DNA from: Actinomycetes bacterium
GTDB lineage: Bacteria; Actinomycetota; CALGFH01
Direction of reading: 5' to 3'
DNA length: 15,040 bases
Assembly: GCA_030146615.1 (NCBI GenBank)
Contig: JASLBL010000539.1
Location: 1 to 15,040 of the forward strand
The notes under the pieces are model-generated. The model saw only the letters and a list, made by a program, of their open reading frames with translations, made no database searches and had not been told where the DNA came from. Below are positions 1 to 7,063 of the stretch, in pieces (the stretch's first letter is position 1; each line of letters opens with the position of its first letter). The translations under genes were made by a program, and so were the position numbers.

Positions 1-920
1 CCCCCGGTGGCCATGGCGAACAGGCCCTGGGCGAGCTGGAAGCCGCGGTCGTCGTAGTACTCCCAGACGTCCAGCCAGGTCGCCACCCGGGTCTGGACGT
101 GGCCGAACAGGTTGTAGGCGATCACGGCCCCGGTGACGAACAGGCCGAGCCCGGCCGCGACGTAGGAGAACCGCCCGGTGGCCACGTACAGCAGGATCAC
201 GAACATCCCGAAGAACAGCAGGCTGGAGCCGAGGTCCTTCTCGAAGAAGAGCACGAACAGGCTGGCCGCCCAGGCCAGCAGCAGGGGCATGAAGTACTTG
301 ATCTCGGGCAGCAGGAACGGCCCGGCCCGGTAGGTGGCGGTGGCCAGCAGCTCCTTGCGCTCGGCCAGGTAGGCGGCCAGGAACACCACCAGGGCGATCT
401 TGGCCGCCTCGGCCGGCTGGCCGGAGAACGGGCCGATGCGGATCCAGAGGCGGGCGCCGTTGATCTCCCGGCCCAGCACCGGCAGCACCGGCAGCATGAG
501 CAGCGCCACGCCGAGCAGCAGCCAGGTGTAGCGGTAGCGGTCCAGCACCCGGTGGTCGCGGATGACCAGGATCACGGCCACGAACACCGCCACCCCGAGC
601 ACCGTCCAGAGGGCCTGGGCCGGCGCCTCGGGCCGGTAGTTCTCCTTGGCCGCCTCGGCGTAGTCGAGGCGGCGGACCATGACCAGGCCGAGGCCGTTGA
701 GCAGGGCCGCCCCCGGGAGCAGGATCGGGTCGGCCTGGGGGGCCTTCCAGCGCAGCACCATGTGGGCGCCAAGGAACAGGCCGGCCAGGGTGGCGCCGTA
801 GCCGGCGCTGCCCGCCGGCACCTCGTTGTCGGCGGCCAGGCCGACGATCACATACGCCCCGACCGACAGGATCAGGGCCAGGAGCAGCAGCGACAGCTCG
901 ACGTTGCGGCGGGACTCCAC
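1..920 (-). CDS. rodA: RodA/FtsW family SEDS peptidoglycan glycosyltransferase, C-terminus cut by window edge
   Basis: This encodes a polytopic membrane protein of the SEDS family, which polymerises lipid II into glycan strands together with a class B penicillin-binding protein. About 306 residues are visible. The GTG start at 920 follows a GGGAGG Shine-Dalgarno sequence and lies 3 bp after the pstP stop. The N-terminus is a run of hydrophobic helices. The family signature GARLWIRIGPFSGQPAEAAK is present, followed by FFEKDLGSSLLFF and YVATGRFSYVA. The last visible residues (RGFQLAQGLFAMATG) match the late part of SEDS proteins, so roughly the last 100 residues lie outside the window. I chose RodA over FtsW because of the operon: in Mycobacterium rodA follows pstP and precedes pbpA and pknA/B. 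That part of the call rests on known gene order, not on a residue I can point to. Confidence 0.88.
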   Translation of the reverse strand, partial: MESRRNVELSLLLLALILSVGAYVIVGLAADNEVPAGSAGYGATLAGLFLGAHMVLRWKAPQADPILLPGAALLNGLGLVMVRRLDYAEAAKENYRPEAPAQALWTVLGVAVFVAVILVIRDHRVLDRYRYTWLLLGVALLMLPVLPVLGREINGARLWIRIGPFSGQPAEAAKIALVVFLAAYLAERKELLATATYRAGPFLLPEIKYFMPLLLAWAASLFVLFFEKDLGSSLLFFGMFVILLYVATGRFSYVAAGLGLFVTGAVIAYNLFGHVQTRVATWLDVWEYYDDRGFQLAQGLFAMATG

Positions 921-923
921 CGA

Positions 924-2216
924 TCAGCCTCCCGGGGCCCGGGTGGTGGTGGCCCCGGCCGTCGTCGGGGTGGCCGTGGTCGTCGGCGCCGCCCCGGTAC
1001 AGCCGTCGGGGCTGAACACCTGGGGGGCGCACAGGGCGATGCTGCGGGCGTCGGCCAGGTCGTCGGCCTGGACGCCATCCTCGAGCCGGGCCGCGTACCC
1101 GGGCGGCACCTGGGCCCGGCTGACCGGGCTGTGCTCGACCAGGCGGGAGAACCGGATCCCGGCCACGTCGCCGGGGACCCCCTGGAACACGGCCACGGTG
1201 TCGCCGTCGAACCCGACCCAGTAGCGGCTGAACAGGAAGCTGCGCCCGGCGACCAGCAGCGCGGCCACGGCCACGACCACGATCCCGGCGATCAGGACCC
1301 GCTGGAGGCGGCGGTGCATGGCCAGCGAGCGGTCCTTGGCCGCCCGGGCCGCCCGCCCGCCCCCGCCCCCGGCCCCGGCCCGCCGGTCGCCGTCCAGCTC
1401 GGCGTCGTCCACCACCGGCAGGGCCCCGGTGGCCGACCCGGCGGCCAGGTCGCCGGTGGTGTCGCCACCGGCCTCCTCGACGTCGGCGGCGGCCTCGTCG
1501 ACGGCGTCGACCACGATCACGGTGATGTTGTCGGGGCCGCCCTGCTCGTTGGCCACCGTGACCAGCTCCCGGGCCGCCCGCTGGGCGCTGCGCACCCGCA
1601 GCAGCACCTTGCGGATCTGGGCCGGCTCGACCACGTCCGAGAGGCCGTCCGAGCACAGCAGCAGCCGGTCGCCGACCTGGAGCTTGTAGGTGAACAGGTC
1701 GAACTCGACCTCGGGGTCGATCCCCAGGGCGCGGGTGATGACGCTGCGCTGGGGGTGGCGCTCGGCGTCCTCGGGGGACAGCCGGCCGTCGTCGACCAGC
1801 TCCTGGACCAGCGAGTGGTCGACCGTGACCTGGGACAGCTCGCCCTGACGGAGCAGGTAGCCGCGGGAGTCGCCGACGTTGGCCACGTGCACCATGTCGC
1901 CGTCCTCGAGCAGGGCGACCAGGGTGGTGCCCATGCCGTTCAGCTTGCGGTCGCTGGCCGCCATCTCACGGATGCGCCGGTTGGCCCGCAGGATGGCCTG
2001 CCTGAGGTCGTCGGTGGCGGCGGTCTCGTTGCCCCACGGCCCCCGGTCCCGCAGGGCGGCCAGCTCCTCGATGGCGATGGCGCTGGCCACCTCGCCGGCG
2101 CTGTGGCCGCCCATGCCGTCGGCCACCGCGGCCACCGGCTTGGAGCTGAGGTAGCTGTCCTCGTTGTTCTTGCGCATCCGACCAACGTCGGTGGCGGCCG
2201 CGAATACCAGGCGCAT
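924..2216 (-). CDS. pstP: PP2C-family Ser/Thr protein phosphatase, membrane anchored
   Basis: This 430-aa protein dephosphorylates proteins modified by PknA/PknB-type kinases and so balances cell-wall and division signalling. The cytoplasmic PP2C domain spans about residues 1-240, with metal-binding motifs NNED (17-20), DGMGG (33-37), VGDSRG (114-119), CSDGLSD (188-194) and GPDN (227-230). A poorly ordered Gly/Ala linker leads to one transmembrane helix (about 308-326). The outer segment of about 100 residues ends in a Thr-rich tail (411-425). Mycobacterial PstP is somewhat longer (about 514 aa) with the same architecture. The frame is open 43 codons further upstream, but that stretch overlaps fhaB. 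ATG at 2216 starts MRLVF and overlaps the fhaB stop as TGATG, which implies translational coupling. Confidence 0.93.
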   Translation of the reverse strand: MRLVFAAATDVGRMRKNNEDSYLSSKPVAAVADGMGGHSAGEVASAIAIEELAALRDRGPWGNETAATDDLRQAILRANRRIREMAASDRKLNGMGTTLVALLEDGDMVHVANVGDSRGYLLRQGELSQVTVDHSLVQELVDDGRLSPEDAERHPQRSVITRALGIDPEVEFDLFTYKLQVGDRLLLCSDGLSDVVEPAQIRKVLLRVRSAQRAARELVTVANEQGGPDNITVIVVDAVDEAAADVEEAGGDTTGDLAAGSATGALPVVDDAELDGDRRAGAGGGGGRAARAAKDRSLAMHRRLQRVLIAGIVVVAVAALLVAGRSFLFSRYWVGFDGDTVAVFQGVPGDVAGIRFSRLVEHSPVSRAQVPPGYAARLEDGVQADDLADARSIALCAPQVFSPDGCTGAAPTTTATPTTAGATTTRAPGG

Positions 2217-2692
2217 CAGCGGCGCAGCTCCAGGATGGCCTTGCCCATCTTGACCTCGTCCCCGGGGCCGATGGCGGTCGGCTGCTGCACCCGTGTCCGG
2301 TTCATGTAGGTGCCGTTGGTGGAGCCGAGGTCCTCCAGCCACCACGACCCGTCGCGCTGGTAGATGCGGGCGTGCACGTTCGACACGTACGTGTCGCGGA
2401 TGGCGATGTCGCAGGTGGCCGCCCGCCCCACGGTCAGCGACTCCTTGAGCGGAACCGTGCGCCGGCCGCCCTCGTCGGTCACCACCAGCTCGCGGGGCAG
2501 GCGCCGGGCCGGCCGGCCGGGACCGCCGGACCGCGGCACCGGGCGGGTGGGCGCCCGGGCCGGCCGGGCCCGGCGGCGCTCGGCCCGTGGCCCGAACACG
2601 TCAAGGGTCACCGCCCGGACGGCCCTGGCCACGAACAGGTACAGGATGACCAGGAAGGCGATCTTGACCAGGAGCAGGAAGATCGGCGGCAT
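2216..2692 (-). CDS. fhaB: FHA-domain membrane protein FhaB (FipA-like)
   Basis: This 158-aa protein has an N-terminal hydrophobic helix (residues 4-24), a basic Arg/Pro-rich linker (35-66) and a C-terminal FHA domain (about 68-158). The FHA phosphothreonine-binding residues are visible: GR at 89-90, S104/N105/H107 and the LGSTNGT loop (122-128). The length is close to the 155 aa of mycobacterial FhaB, which is known to link PknA/PknB phosphorylation to septal and wall proteins. The frame runs open further upstream, but that part lies antisense-free over fhaA and codes nothing plausible. ATG at 2692 begins MPPIFLLLVK and overlaps the fhaA stop as TGATG. The stop likewise overlaps the pstP start, so fhaA-fhaB-pstP is almost certainly one coupled transcript. 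Confidence 0.92.
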   Translation of the reverse strand: MPPIFLLLVKIAFLVILYLFVARAVRAVTLDVFGPRAERRRARPARAPTRPVPRSGGPGRPARRLPRELVVTDEGGRRTVPLKESLTVGRAATCDIAIRDTYVSNVHARIYQRDGSWWLEDLGSTNGTYMNRTRVQQPTAIGPGDEVKMGKAILELRR

Positions 2693-3465
2693 CAGCCCTC
2701 CCGCCGGAACTGGAGGGTCGAGCTGGCCAGCTTCAGCATGTCGCCGTTGGCCAGGCGGCGGCGCCGGATGGCCTGGCCGTTGACCTCGGTGCCGTTGGTG
2801 GACCGGAGGTCCTCGACGATGAAGTCGTCGCCCTCCCGCACCACCCGGGCGTGGCTGCGGGACACGCCCGGGTCGGCCAGGGGGATGTCGGACTGCTCGG
2901 CCCGGCCGATCGAGATCTCGCCGGTGGCCAGCGGCCAGGTCCGGATCGGCTGGCCGCCCTGGACCAGGACCAGGCTGGCCGGAGCCTGCACCTTGGGCCG
3001 GCGGCGCTGGCCAGGGAGCATGGCGGTATGGGGGCCGACCGGCTGGGCGGCCGCCGGCCCGGCCGAGCCGGCGGCGGCGTAGTCCCGCTCCTGCTCGGCG
3101 GCCTCGACCCGGCTCTCCAGGCGGAACCGGCCGACCTCCAGGTCGTCGGCCGTCTCGAACTCGATCCGGGCCGGGCCCAGCATGGCCCAGTCGCGCTCCC
3201 GGGCCGTGTCCACGGCCAGGGCGGCCAGCTCCTGGGCGAGGGCGACCTCGTAGTCGGCGAAGCGCTCCCGGTCGCCGGGCGACAGCTGGTAGACGTACAC
3301 GTTGGGCACGTACACCCGGTTCACCCCGACCGTGCGCCCGTCCTCGACCTCCCGGACCAGGCGCTTGCCGAGCTCGACGGGCTGCACCCCGGAACGGAAG
3401 GCGCGCGCGAACAGCCCCTCCACCGCGCCCTCGAGGCGCCGCTCGAAGTCCCGCAAGATCCCCAT
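2692..3465 (-). CDS. fhaA: FhaA: DUF3662 plus C-terminal FHA domain
   Basis: This 257-aa protein has the FhaA N-terminal domain (DUF3662) at about residues 1-117, with GNR-like NRVYVPNVYVYQLSP at 49-63. A short Ala/Pro linker (about 125-160) and a C-terminal FHA domain (162-257) follow. FHA residues are IGR (186-188), SRSH (202-205) and RSTNGT (221-226). In Mycobacterium FhaA binds the phosphorylated pseudokinase domain of the flippase MviN/MurJ and restrains peptidoglycan synthesis. The mycobacterial protein is about twice as long because of a long repetitive linker, which is nearly absent here. ATG at 3465 has only a weak GAGGGC sequence about 10 nt upstream; the better GGAAGGAG lies 18 nt away. 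As first gene of the operon it faces away from the tRNA-Leu gene, the order I recall from M. tuberculosis (Rv0020c/leuT). Confidence 0.92.
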   Translation of the reverse strand: MGILRDFERRLEGAVEGLFARAFRSGVQPVELGKRLVREVEDGRTVGVNRVYVPNVYVYQLSPGDRERFADYEVALAQELAALAVDTARERDWAMLGPARIEFETADDLEVGRFRLESRVEAAEQERDYAAAGSAGPAAAQPVGPHTAMLPGQRRRPKVQAPASLVLVQGGQPIRTWPLATGEISIGRAEQSDIPLADPGVSRSHARVVREGDDFIVEDLRSTNGTEVNGQAIRRRRLANGDMLKLASSTLQFRREG

Positions 3466-3526
3466 CGTCCGAGCCCTCGGGCACTCCTTCCCTACTCAGC
3501 AACCGTTCTGCACACCGGCACGCGGC

Positions 3527-3532
3527 AGTGTA
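3527..3532 (-). promoter_or_regulatory. Candidate -10 box for the fhaA-fhaB-pstP-rodA operon
   Basis: On the minus strand this reads TACACT, fitting the actinobacterial TAnnnT consensus. It would start transcription near 3520 and give a leader of about 55 nt before fhaA. No convincing -35 hexamer lies 16-18 bp upstream, so this is a weak call. It is the best candidate in the 144-bp gap between fhaA and the tRNA. Confidence 0.4.
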
Positions 3533-3586
3533 CCCACTCTAGTCGGTGACCAGCGGGTTCCTCGGCTCAGGTGGTCACGGCCGTGC

Positions 3587-3592
3587 TACAAT
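3587..3592 (+). promoter_or_regulatory. -10 box of the tRNA-Leu promoter
   Basis: TACAAT is one mismatch from TATAAT. It predicts a transcript starting near 3599, about 11 nt before the mature tRNA 5' end. The upstream -35 region has no clear TTGACA match. The box is unusually AT-rich for its surroundings. Confidence 0.6.
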
Positions 3593-3609
3593 CCGCCCTC
3601 GATTCCCCT

Positions 3610-3693
<84 letters not shown>

Positions 3694-3701
3694 CACTCCA
3701 C

Positions 3702-4898
3702 ATGACCGGCCCCGAGACCCCCGACCCCGTCGTGCTGCGCGCCCCGCGCCTGCTCGACGGCACCGGCACCCCGGCGGTTCCCGACGCCGCCCTGCTGGTC
3801 TCCGGCGGCCGCGTCGCCTACGCCGGGCCGGCGGCCGGCCTCCCCGAGGGCGCCGGGCAGGCCCCGGCCCTCGACTTCCCCGGGGCCACCCTGCTGCCCG
3901 GGCTGGTCGACGCCCACGTCCACCTGGTGGCCAGCGGCGGCCCCGACCTGGCCGCCGACATCCCGAAGACCGAGGCCGAGCGGACCCTGGCCGCGGTGGC
4001 CAACGCCCGCCGCCAGCTGGAGCACGGGGTCACCCTGGTCCGCGACCTGGGCGCCCCCGGGGCCGAGGCGGTGCTGGTCGGCCGGGCCGTCGAGGCGGGC
4101 ACGGTCGCCGGGCCGCGGGTGGTGGCCTCCGGCCCGGCCGTGACCATGACCGGCGGCCACATCCCCTACCTGGGGCGGGTCACCGACGGGCCCGACGCCA
4201 TGCGGGCGGCCGTGCGGGCCAACCTGGCCCTCGGGGCCCGCTGCATCAAGGTGGTGGCCACCGGCGGGGTGCTCACCCAGGGCGTCGACCCCCGCGAGCC
4301 CGCCTACACCCAGCCTGAGCTGGATGCCCTGGTCGACGAGGCCCACCGTCTGGGGCTGACCGTGGCCGCCCACGCCATCGGCGAGGGCGGGGTGACGGCC
4401 GCCCTGCGGGCCGGGGTCGACTCGATCGAGCACGGCATGTTCCTGGACGAGGCGGCCATCGAGCTGTTCCTGGCCACCGGGGCCCGCCTGTCGGCGACCT
4501 TCCTGGCCCCCCACGGGATCCTCGGCGGGCCCAGCGTGCCCACCTGGATCAAGGACCGGGCCCGGCCGGCCGCCGAGGCCCAGGCCCGCTCGTTCCGGGC
4601 TGCGGTCTCCGCCGGCGTCCCGGCCGTGGCCGGCACCGACGCCGGCACCCCCGACAACCCCCACGGCGGCGGGGCGGCTCGCGAGGCCGCCTTCATGGTC
4701 GACGCCGGCCTCGGGGTCCTGGCCGCGGTCAAGGCGGCCACCGGCGAGGCCGCCGACCTGCTGGGCGTGGCCGACCGGGGTGTCCTGCGCGAGGGCGCGG
4801 CCGCGGACGTGCTCGTCGCCGACGGCGACGCGGCCACCGACATCACCGCCCTGCAACGACCCCTGGCGGTGTTCCAGGACGGGCGCCGCGTGGTCTAG
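3702..4898 (+). CDS. Metal-dependent amidohydrolase (imidazolonepropionase/Xaa-Pro dipeptidase-like)
   Basis: This 398-aa enzyme of the amidohydrolase superfamily is predicted to be cytoplasmic and to hydrolyse an amide or dipeptide-like substrate with a binuclear metal centre. The full ligand set is visible: H72 and H74 in DAHVH, K183 in CIKVVATGG (probably carboxylated), H224 in AAHAIGEGG, H244 in SIEHGMF and D313 in GTDAGTPDNPHGG. The N-terminal beta-sandwich and C-terminal AADVLVADGD closing strands are present, so it looks complete. The frame is open through the tRNA, but ATG 3702 is the first sensible start. It has no Shine-Dalgarno sequence; a downstream GTG at codon 11 is possible. 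The acyl-CoA dehydrogenase follows 36 bp later. The substrate cannot be told from sequence; members of this subgroup include aryl-dipeptidases. Confidence 0.88.
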   Translation: MTGPETPDPVVLRAPRLLDGTGTPAVPDAALLVSGGRVAYAGPAAGLPEGAGQAPALDFPGATLLPGLVDAHVHLVASGGPDLAADIPKTEAERTLAAVANARRQLEHGVTLVRDLGAPGAEAVLVGRAVEAGTVAGPRVVASGPAVTMTGGHIPYLGRVTDGPDAMRAAVRANLALGARCIKVVATGGVLTQGVDPREPAYTQPELDALVDEAHRLGLTVAAHAIGEGGVTAALRAGVDSIEHGMFLDEAAIELFLATGARLSATFLAPHGILGGPSVPTWIKDRARPAAEAQARSFRAAVSAGVPAVAGTDAGTPDNPHGGGAAREAAFMVDAGLGVLAAVKAATGEAADLLGVADRGVLREGAAADVLVADGDAATDITALQRPLAVFQDGRRVV

Positions 4899-4901
4899 GC
4901 T
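4896..4901 (+). promoter_or_regulatory. Candidate -10 box overlapping the amidohydrolase stop codon
   Basis: TAGGCT begins with the TAG stop of the upstream gene and fits TAnnnT. It would start transcription near 4907, about 28 nt before the acyl-CoA dehydrogenase ATG, leaving room for its GGAGG site. The -35 region is poor (TTCCAG 18 bp upstream), so confidence is low on its own. Confidence 0.35.
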
Positions 4902-4934
4902 GGACACGGTGTCAGCAGCGGAGGTGGTGCCCAG

Positions 4935-6158
4935 ATGACGGTCGTGCAACTGCCCGAGGAGCTGGTCGCGCTGCGGGAGGCGATCCGGACCTTCATCCAT
5001 CGGGAGATCGCCCCCAAGGAAGCCCAGTACGCCCAGGAGATCACCGAGACCGGTACCTTCGCCGCCCTCCAGGAGGAGAAGCGGGCCCTGCGCAAGCGCT
5101 CGGCCGCCGAGGGCTACTACTCGCTGTTCATGCCCGAGGAGGCCGGTGGCGGCGGGGTCGGCTACCTGGGGCTGGTCCTGTGCGTCGAGGAGTGCATGCG
5201 CCACGGCCTGCTCCTGGCCATGCCCGGCGGCGTCCTCCCCAGCGTCGAGGGCCCGACCCCGATCCTGCTCGACGGCACCCCGGAGCAGCAGGAGCGCTAC
5301 CTCCAGCCGACCATGCGGGCCGAGCGGGAGGCCTGCTTCGCCCTGTCCGAGCCCGACGCCGGCTCGGACGCCACCCGGATCCGGACCCGGGCCGAGCGCG
5401 CCGACGGCGGCTGGGTGATCAACGGCCGTAAGCACTTCATCACCCACGGGGCCGAGGCCGACTACGTGATCCTGTTCGCCGTCACCGACCCGGGCAAGGG
5501 CGCCCGCGGCGGCATCAGCTGCTTCCTGGTCGACACCGAGACCACCGGGTTCGAGGTCGGCCGCCGCCAGCGGACCATGTACGACGAGCACCAGGCTGAG
5601 CTGGTCTTCACCGACTGCCGGGTCGGCGAGGACGCCCTGCTCGGCAAGGAGGGCTACGGCTTCTACTCGGCCATGCGCTGGATCAACGGCGGCCGGGTGT
5701 CGATCGCCGCCATGGCCGTGGGGATGGCCCAGCATCTCTACGAGCGGATGCTGGAGTACGCCAAGGTCCGGGAGGCCTTCGGCCGCCGGATCGGCGCCAA
5801 CCAGTACGTCCAGGGCATGGTGGTGGACAGCCTGGCCGAGCTCACCCAGGCTCGGCTGCTGGTCTACGACCTGGCGGCGCGGCTGGACGCCGGGGCCGAC
5901 GGCCGCCAGGAGGCGGCCCTGGCCAAGTACGTGGCCACCGAGATGGTCGGGAGGGTGGCCGACCGGGCCATCCAGGTGTTCGGCGGCAACGGCTACATGA
6001 CCGAGATGGGGGTGGAGCGCTGGGCCCGGTTCGTGCGGGCCATGCGCCTGTACGAGGGCACCAGCGAGATCCTCAAGACCAACATCGCCAAGACCCTCGG
6101 CTTGGACGAACCGACGAGGGTCCCGGCCGCGGCGGCGGGACCGGCGCCCACGCCGTAG
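4935..6158 (+). CDS. Acyl-CoA dehydrogenase (FAD-dependent)
   Basis: This 407-aa flavoenzyme would introduce a trans double bond at C2-C3 of an acyl-CoA and pass electrons to ETF. Both family signatures are present: CFALSEPDAGSD (residues 134-145) near the FAD site, and GGNGYMTEMGVERWARFVR leading into YEGTSEI, where E374 is the likely catalytic base. Length is normal with a short Pro/Ala-rich tail. GGAGG (4920-4924) lies 10 nt before ATG 4935. It follows the amidohydrolase by 36 bp and could share its transcript or use the -10 box at 4896. Chain-length specificity cannot be read; the N-terminal EKRALRKRSAAEGYYSLFMP segment is less common than in short-chain enzymes. The family is also used in amino-acid and sterol degradation. 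Confidence 0.92.
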   Translation: MTVVQLPEELVALREAIRTFIHREIAPKEAQYAQEITETGTFAALQEEKRALRKRSAAEGYYSLFMPEEAGGGGVGYLGLVLCVEECMRHGLLLAMPGGVLPSVEGPTPILLDGTPEQQERYLQPTMRAEREACFALSEPDAGSDATRIRTRAERADGGWVINGRKHFITHGAEADYVILFAVTDPGKGARGGISCFLVDTETTGFEVGRRQRTMYDEHQAELVFTDCRVGEDALLGKEGYGFYSAMRWINGGRVSIAAMAVGMAQHLYERMLEYAKVREAFGRRIGANQYVQGMVVDSLAELTQARLLVYDLAARLDAGADGRQEAALAKYVATEMVGRVADRAIQVFGGNGYMTEMGVERWARFVRAMRLYEGTSEILKTNIAKTLGLDEPTRVPAAAAGPAPTP

Positions 6159-6161
6159 GAT
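6156..6161 (+). promoter_or_regulatory. Candidate leaderless -10 box overlapping the acyl-CoA dehydrogenase stop codon
   Basis: TAGGAT starts with the TAG stop of the acyl-CoA dehydrogenase and ends exactly 6 nt before the ATG at 6168. That is the spacing expected when transcription begins on the A of the start codon. No Shine-Dalgarno sequence is present before that ATG, which supports a leaderless reading. No -35 match is visible. Confidence 0.5.
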
Positions 6162-6167
6162 CTGGCC

Positions 6168-6410
6168 ATGCGACGCACACGAACCCGCTCCACGCTCCTG
6201 CTGGCCGCGGCCGCCTGGACCATCTGGGTGTGGACGACCCGCATCTGGAACATCCTCGACGACCCCGCCCACGACGCCGCCTTCAAGGCCGTCCACAGCC
6301 TGCTCGCCCTGGTCTCGATCGCCTTTGGGATCGCCCTCGGCGTGGTCGGGCTGCGCATGCGCCGCGAGGCCCGCGCGTCCGAGATTGAGACGACCGGGCG
6401 TGCCGGGTAG
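6168..6410 (+). CDS. Small two-helix membrane protein (possibly SCO4848-like)
   Basis: This 80-aa protein has two predicted membrane helices, about residues 9-27 (rich in Trp: WTIWVWTTRIW) and 41-63 (ending GVVGLRMRR). They are joined by a short acidic loop, and both ends are polar or basic. The pattern of an aromatic first helix, a His in the VHSLLALVS segment and a GxxxGVVGLR end recalls the small actinobacterial membrane family typified by SCO4848, but I judge this from memory and it is uncertain. Function is unknown. ATG 6168 lies 9 nt after the upstream stop, lacks a ribosome binding site and probably starts a leaderless message. The end of the gene carries the promoter of the next one. 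Confidence 0.75.
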   Translation: MRRTRTRSTLLLAAAAWTIWVWTTRIWNILDDPAHDAAFKAVHSLLALVSIAFGIALGVVGLRMRREARASEIETTGRAG

Positions 6411-6413
6411 GCT
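6385..6413 (+). promoter_or_regulatory. Promoter TTGAGA-N17-TAGGCT for the downstream alpha/beta-barrel gene
   Basis: A -35 hexamer TTGAGA (6385-6390) is separated by exactly 17 bp from TAGGCT (6408-6413). The -10 box begins with the TAG stop codon of the 80-aa gene. Start of transcription near 6420 would give a leader of about 26 nt carrying the G-rich ribosome site. This is the best complete sigma-A-type promoter in the window. Confidence 0.65.
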
Positions 6414-6445
6414 GAGCCGTTCGTCGACCTGGGGGGGTAGCTGCG

Positions 6446-7063
6446 GTGTTCATCCGGATTCTGCGCGGACAGGCCTTTGACGGTGCCGCAACGCTCGCCG
6501 AGGTCAACCGCTGGCGCCAGGAGCTCGGCGCCGGCGTACTCGGCTGGCGGCGGCTGACCGCCGGCATCGGCGACGGCGGCGAGCTGGTCCTCGCCCTGCG
6601 CTACGACACCGAGGCGGCGGCCCGGCGCGACCGCGACCGGCCCGAGCTGGCCGCCTGGCAGGCCGCGGCCGACCGCCACCTGACCGCCCCCGGCCGCTGG
6701 TACGACTGTCCGGTGGTCCACACCATGAAGGACGGCGACGCCGGCGAGGCCGGCTTCGTCCGGGTGGTCCAGGGCCGCCTGGCCGACCCGGTCCGACTGG
6801 CTGCCATGCGGGCCGAGGTCGAGCGGACCCTGCGCGACCACGCCCCCCACGTGCTCGGGGTGACCGTGGCCGAGCACGCCGACGGCACCGGCTTCACCGA
6901 GCTCACCTACCTCACCTCCGAGCGCCAGACCCGGGCCGCCGACCGCCAGATGCCGGTCGAGATGGCCGTCCAGCTCGGCACCGTCCGCAGCTACGTCGAG
7001 GGCCTGGAAGAGGTCGAGCTGCGCCAGCCGCTGCTGGTCAGCCCGGCCGTGCCGGTCGCCTAG
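6446..7063 (+). CDS. Tandem dimeric alpha/beta-barrel (ABM-like) domain protein of unknown function
   Basis: This 205-aa soluble protein appears to contain two copies of a ferredoxin-like alpha/beta-barrel fold of the antibiotic-biosynthesis-monooxygenase type. Copy one begins FIRILRGQA at residue 2 and copy two FVRVVQGRL at residue 104. Each continues with a helix, a strand containing VLGW or VLGV, and a further strand with LALRYDTE or ELTYLTSE. No catalytic residue can be assigned; such folds also bind haem or act as structural sensors. The GTG start at 6446 follows a run of seven Gs and TAG (6431-6440), an odd but purine-rich ribosome site. Its TAG stop shares the palindrome CTAG with the larC stop on the other strand, so the two genes meet with no intergenic space. 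Confidence 0.75.
   Translation: MFIRILRGQAFDGAATLAEVNRWRQELGAGVLGWRRLTAGIGDGGELVLALRYDTEAAARRDRDRPELAAWQAAADRHLTAPGRWYDCPVVHTMKDGDAGEAGFVRVVQGRLADPVRLAAMRAEVERTLRDHAPHVLGVTVAEHADGTGFTELTYLTSERQTRAADRQMPVEMAVQLGTVRSYVEGLEEVELRQPLLVSPAVPVA

Noticed and set aside
99..2309. A 736-codon open frame on the plus strand, antisense to rodA and pstP
   Set aside because: Its translation is low-complexity Gly/Gln/His/Asp-rich sequence typical of antisense frames in GC-rich genes, and the minus strand encodes clear RodA and PstP motifs.
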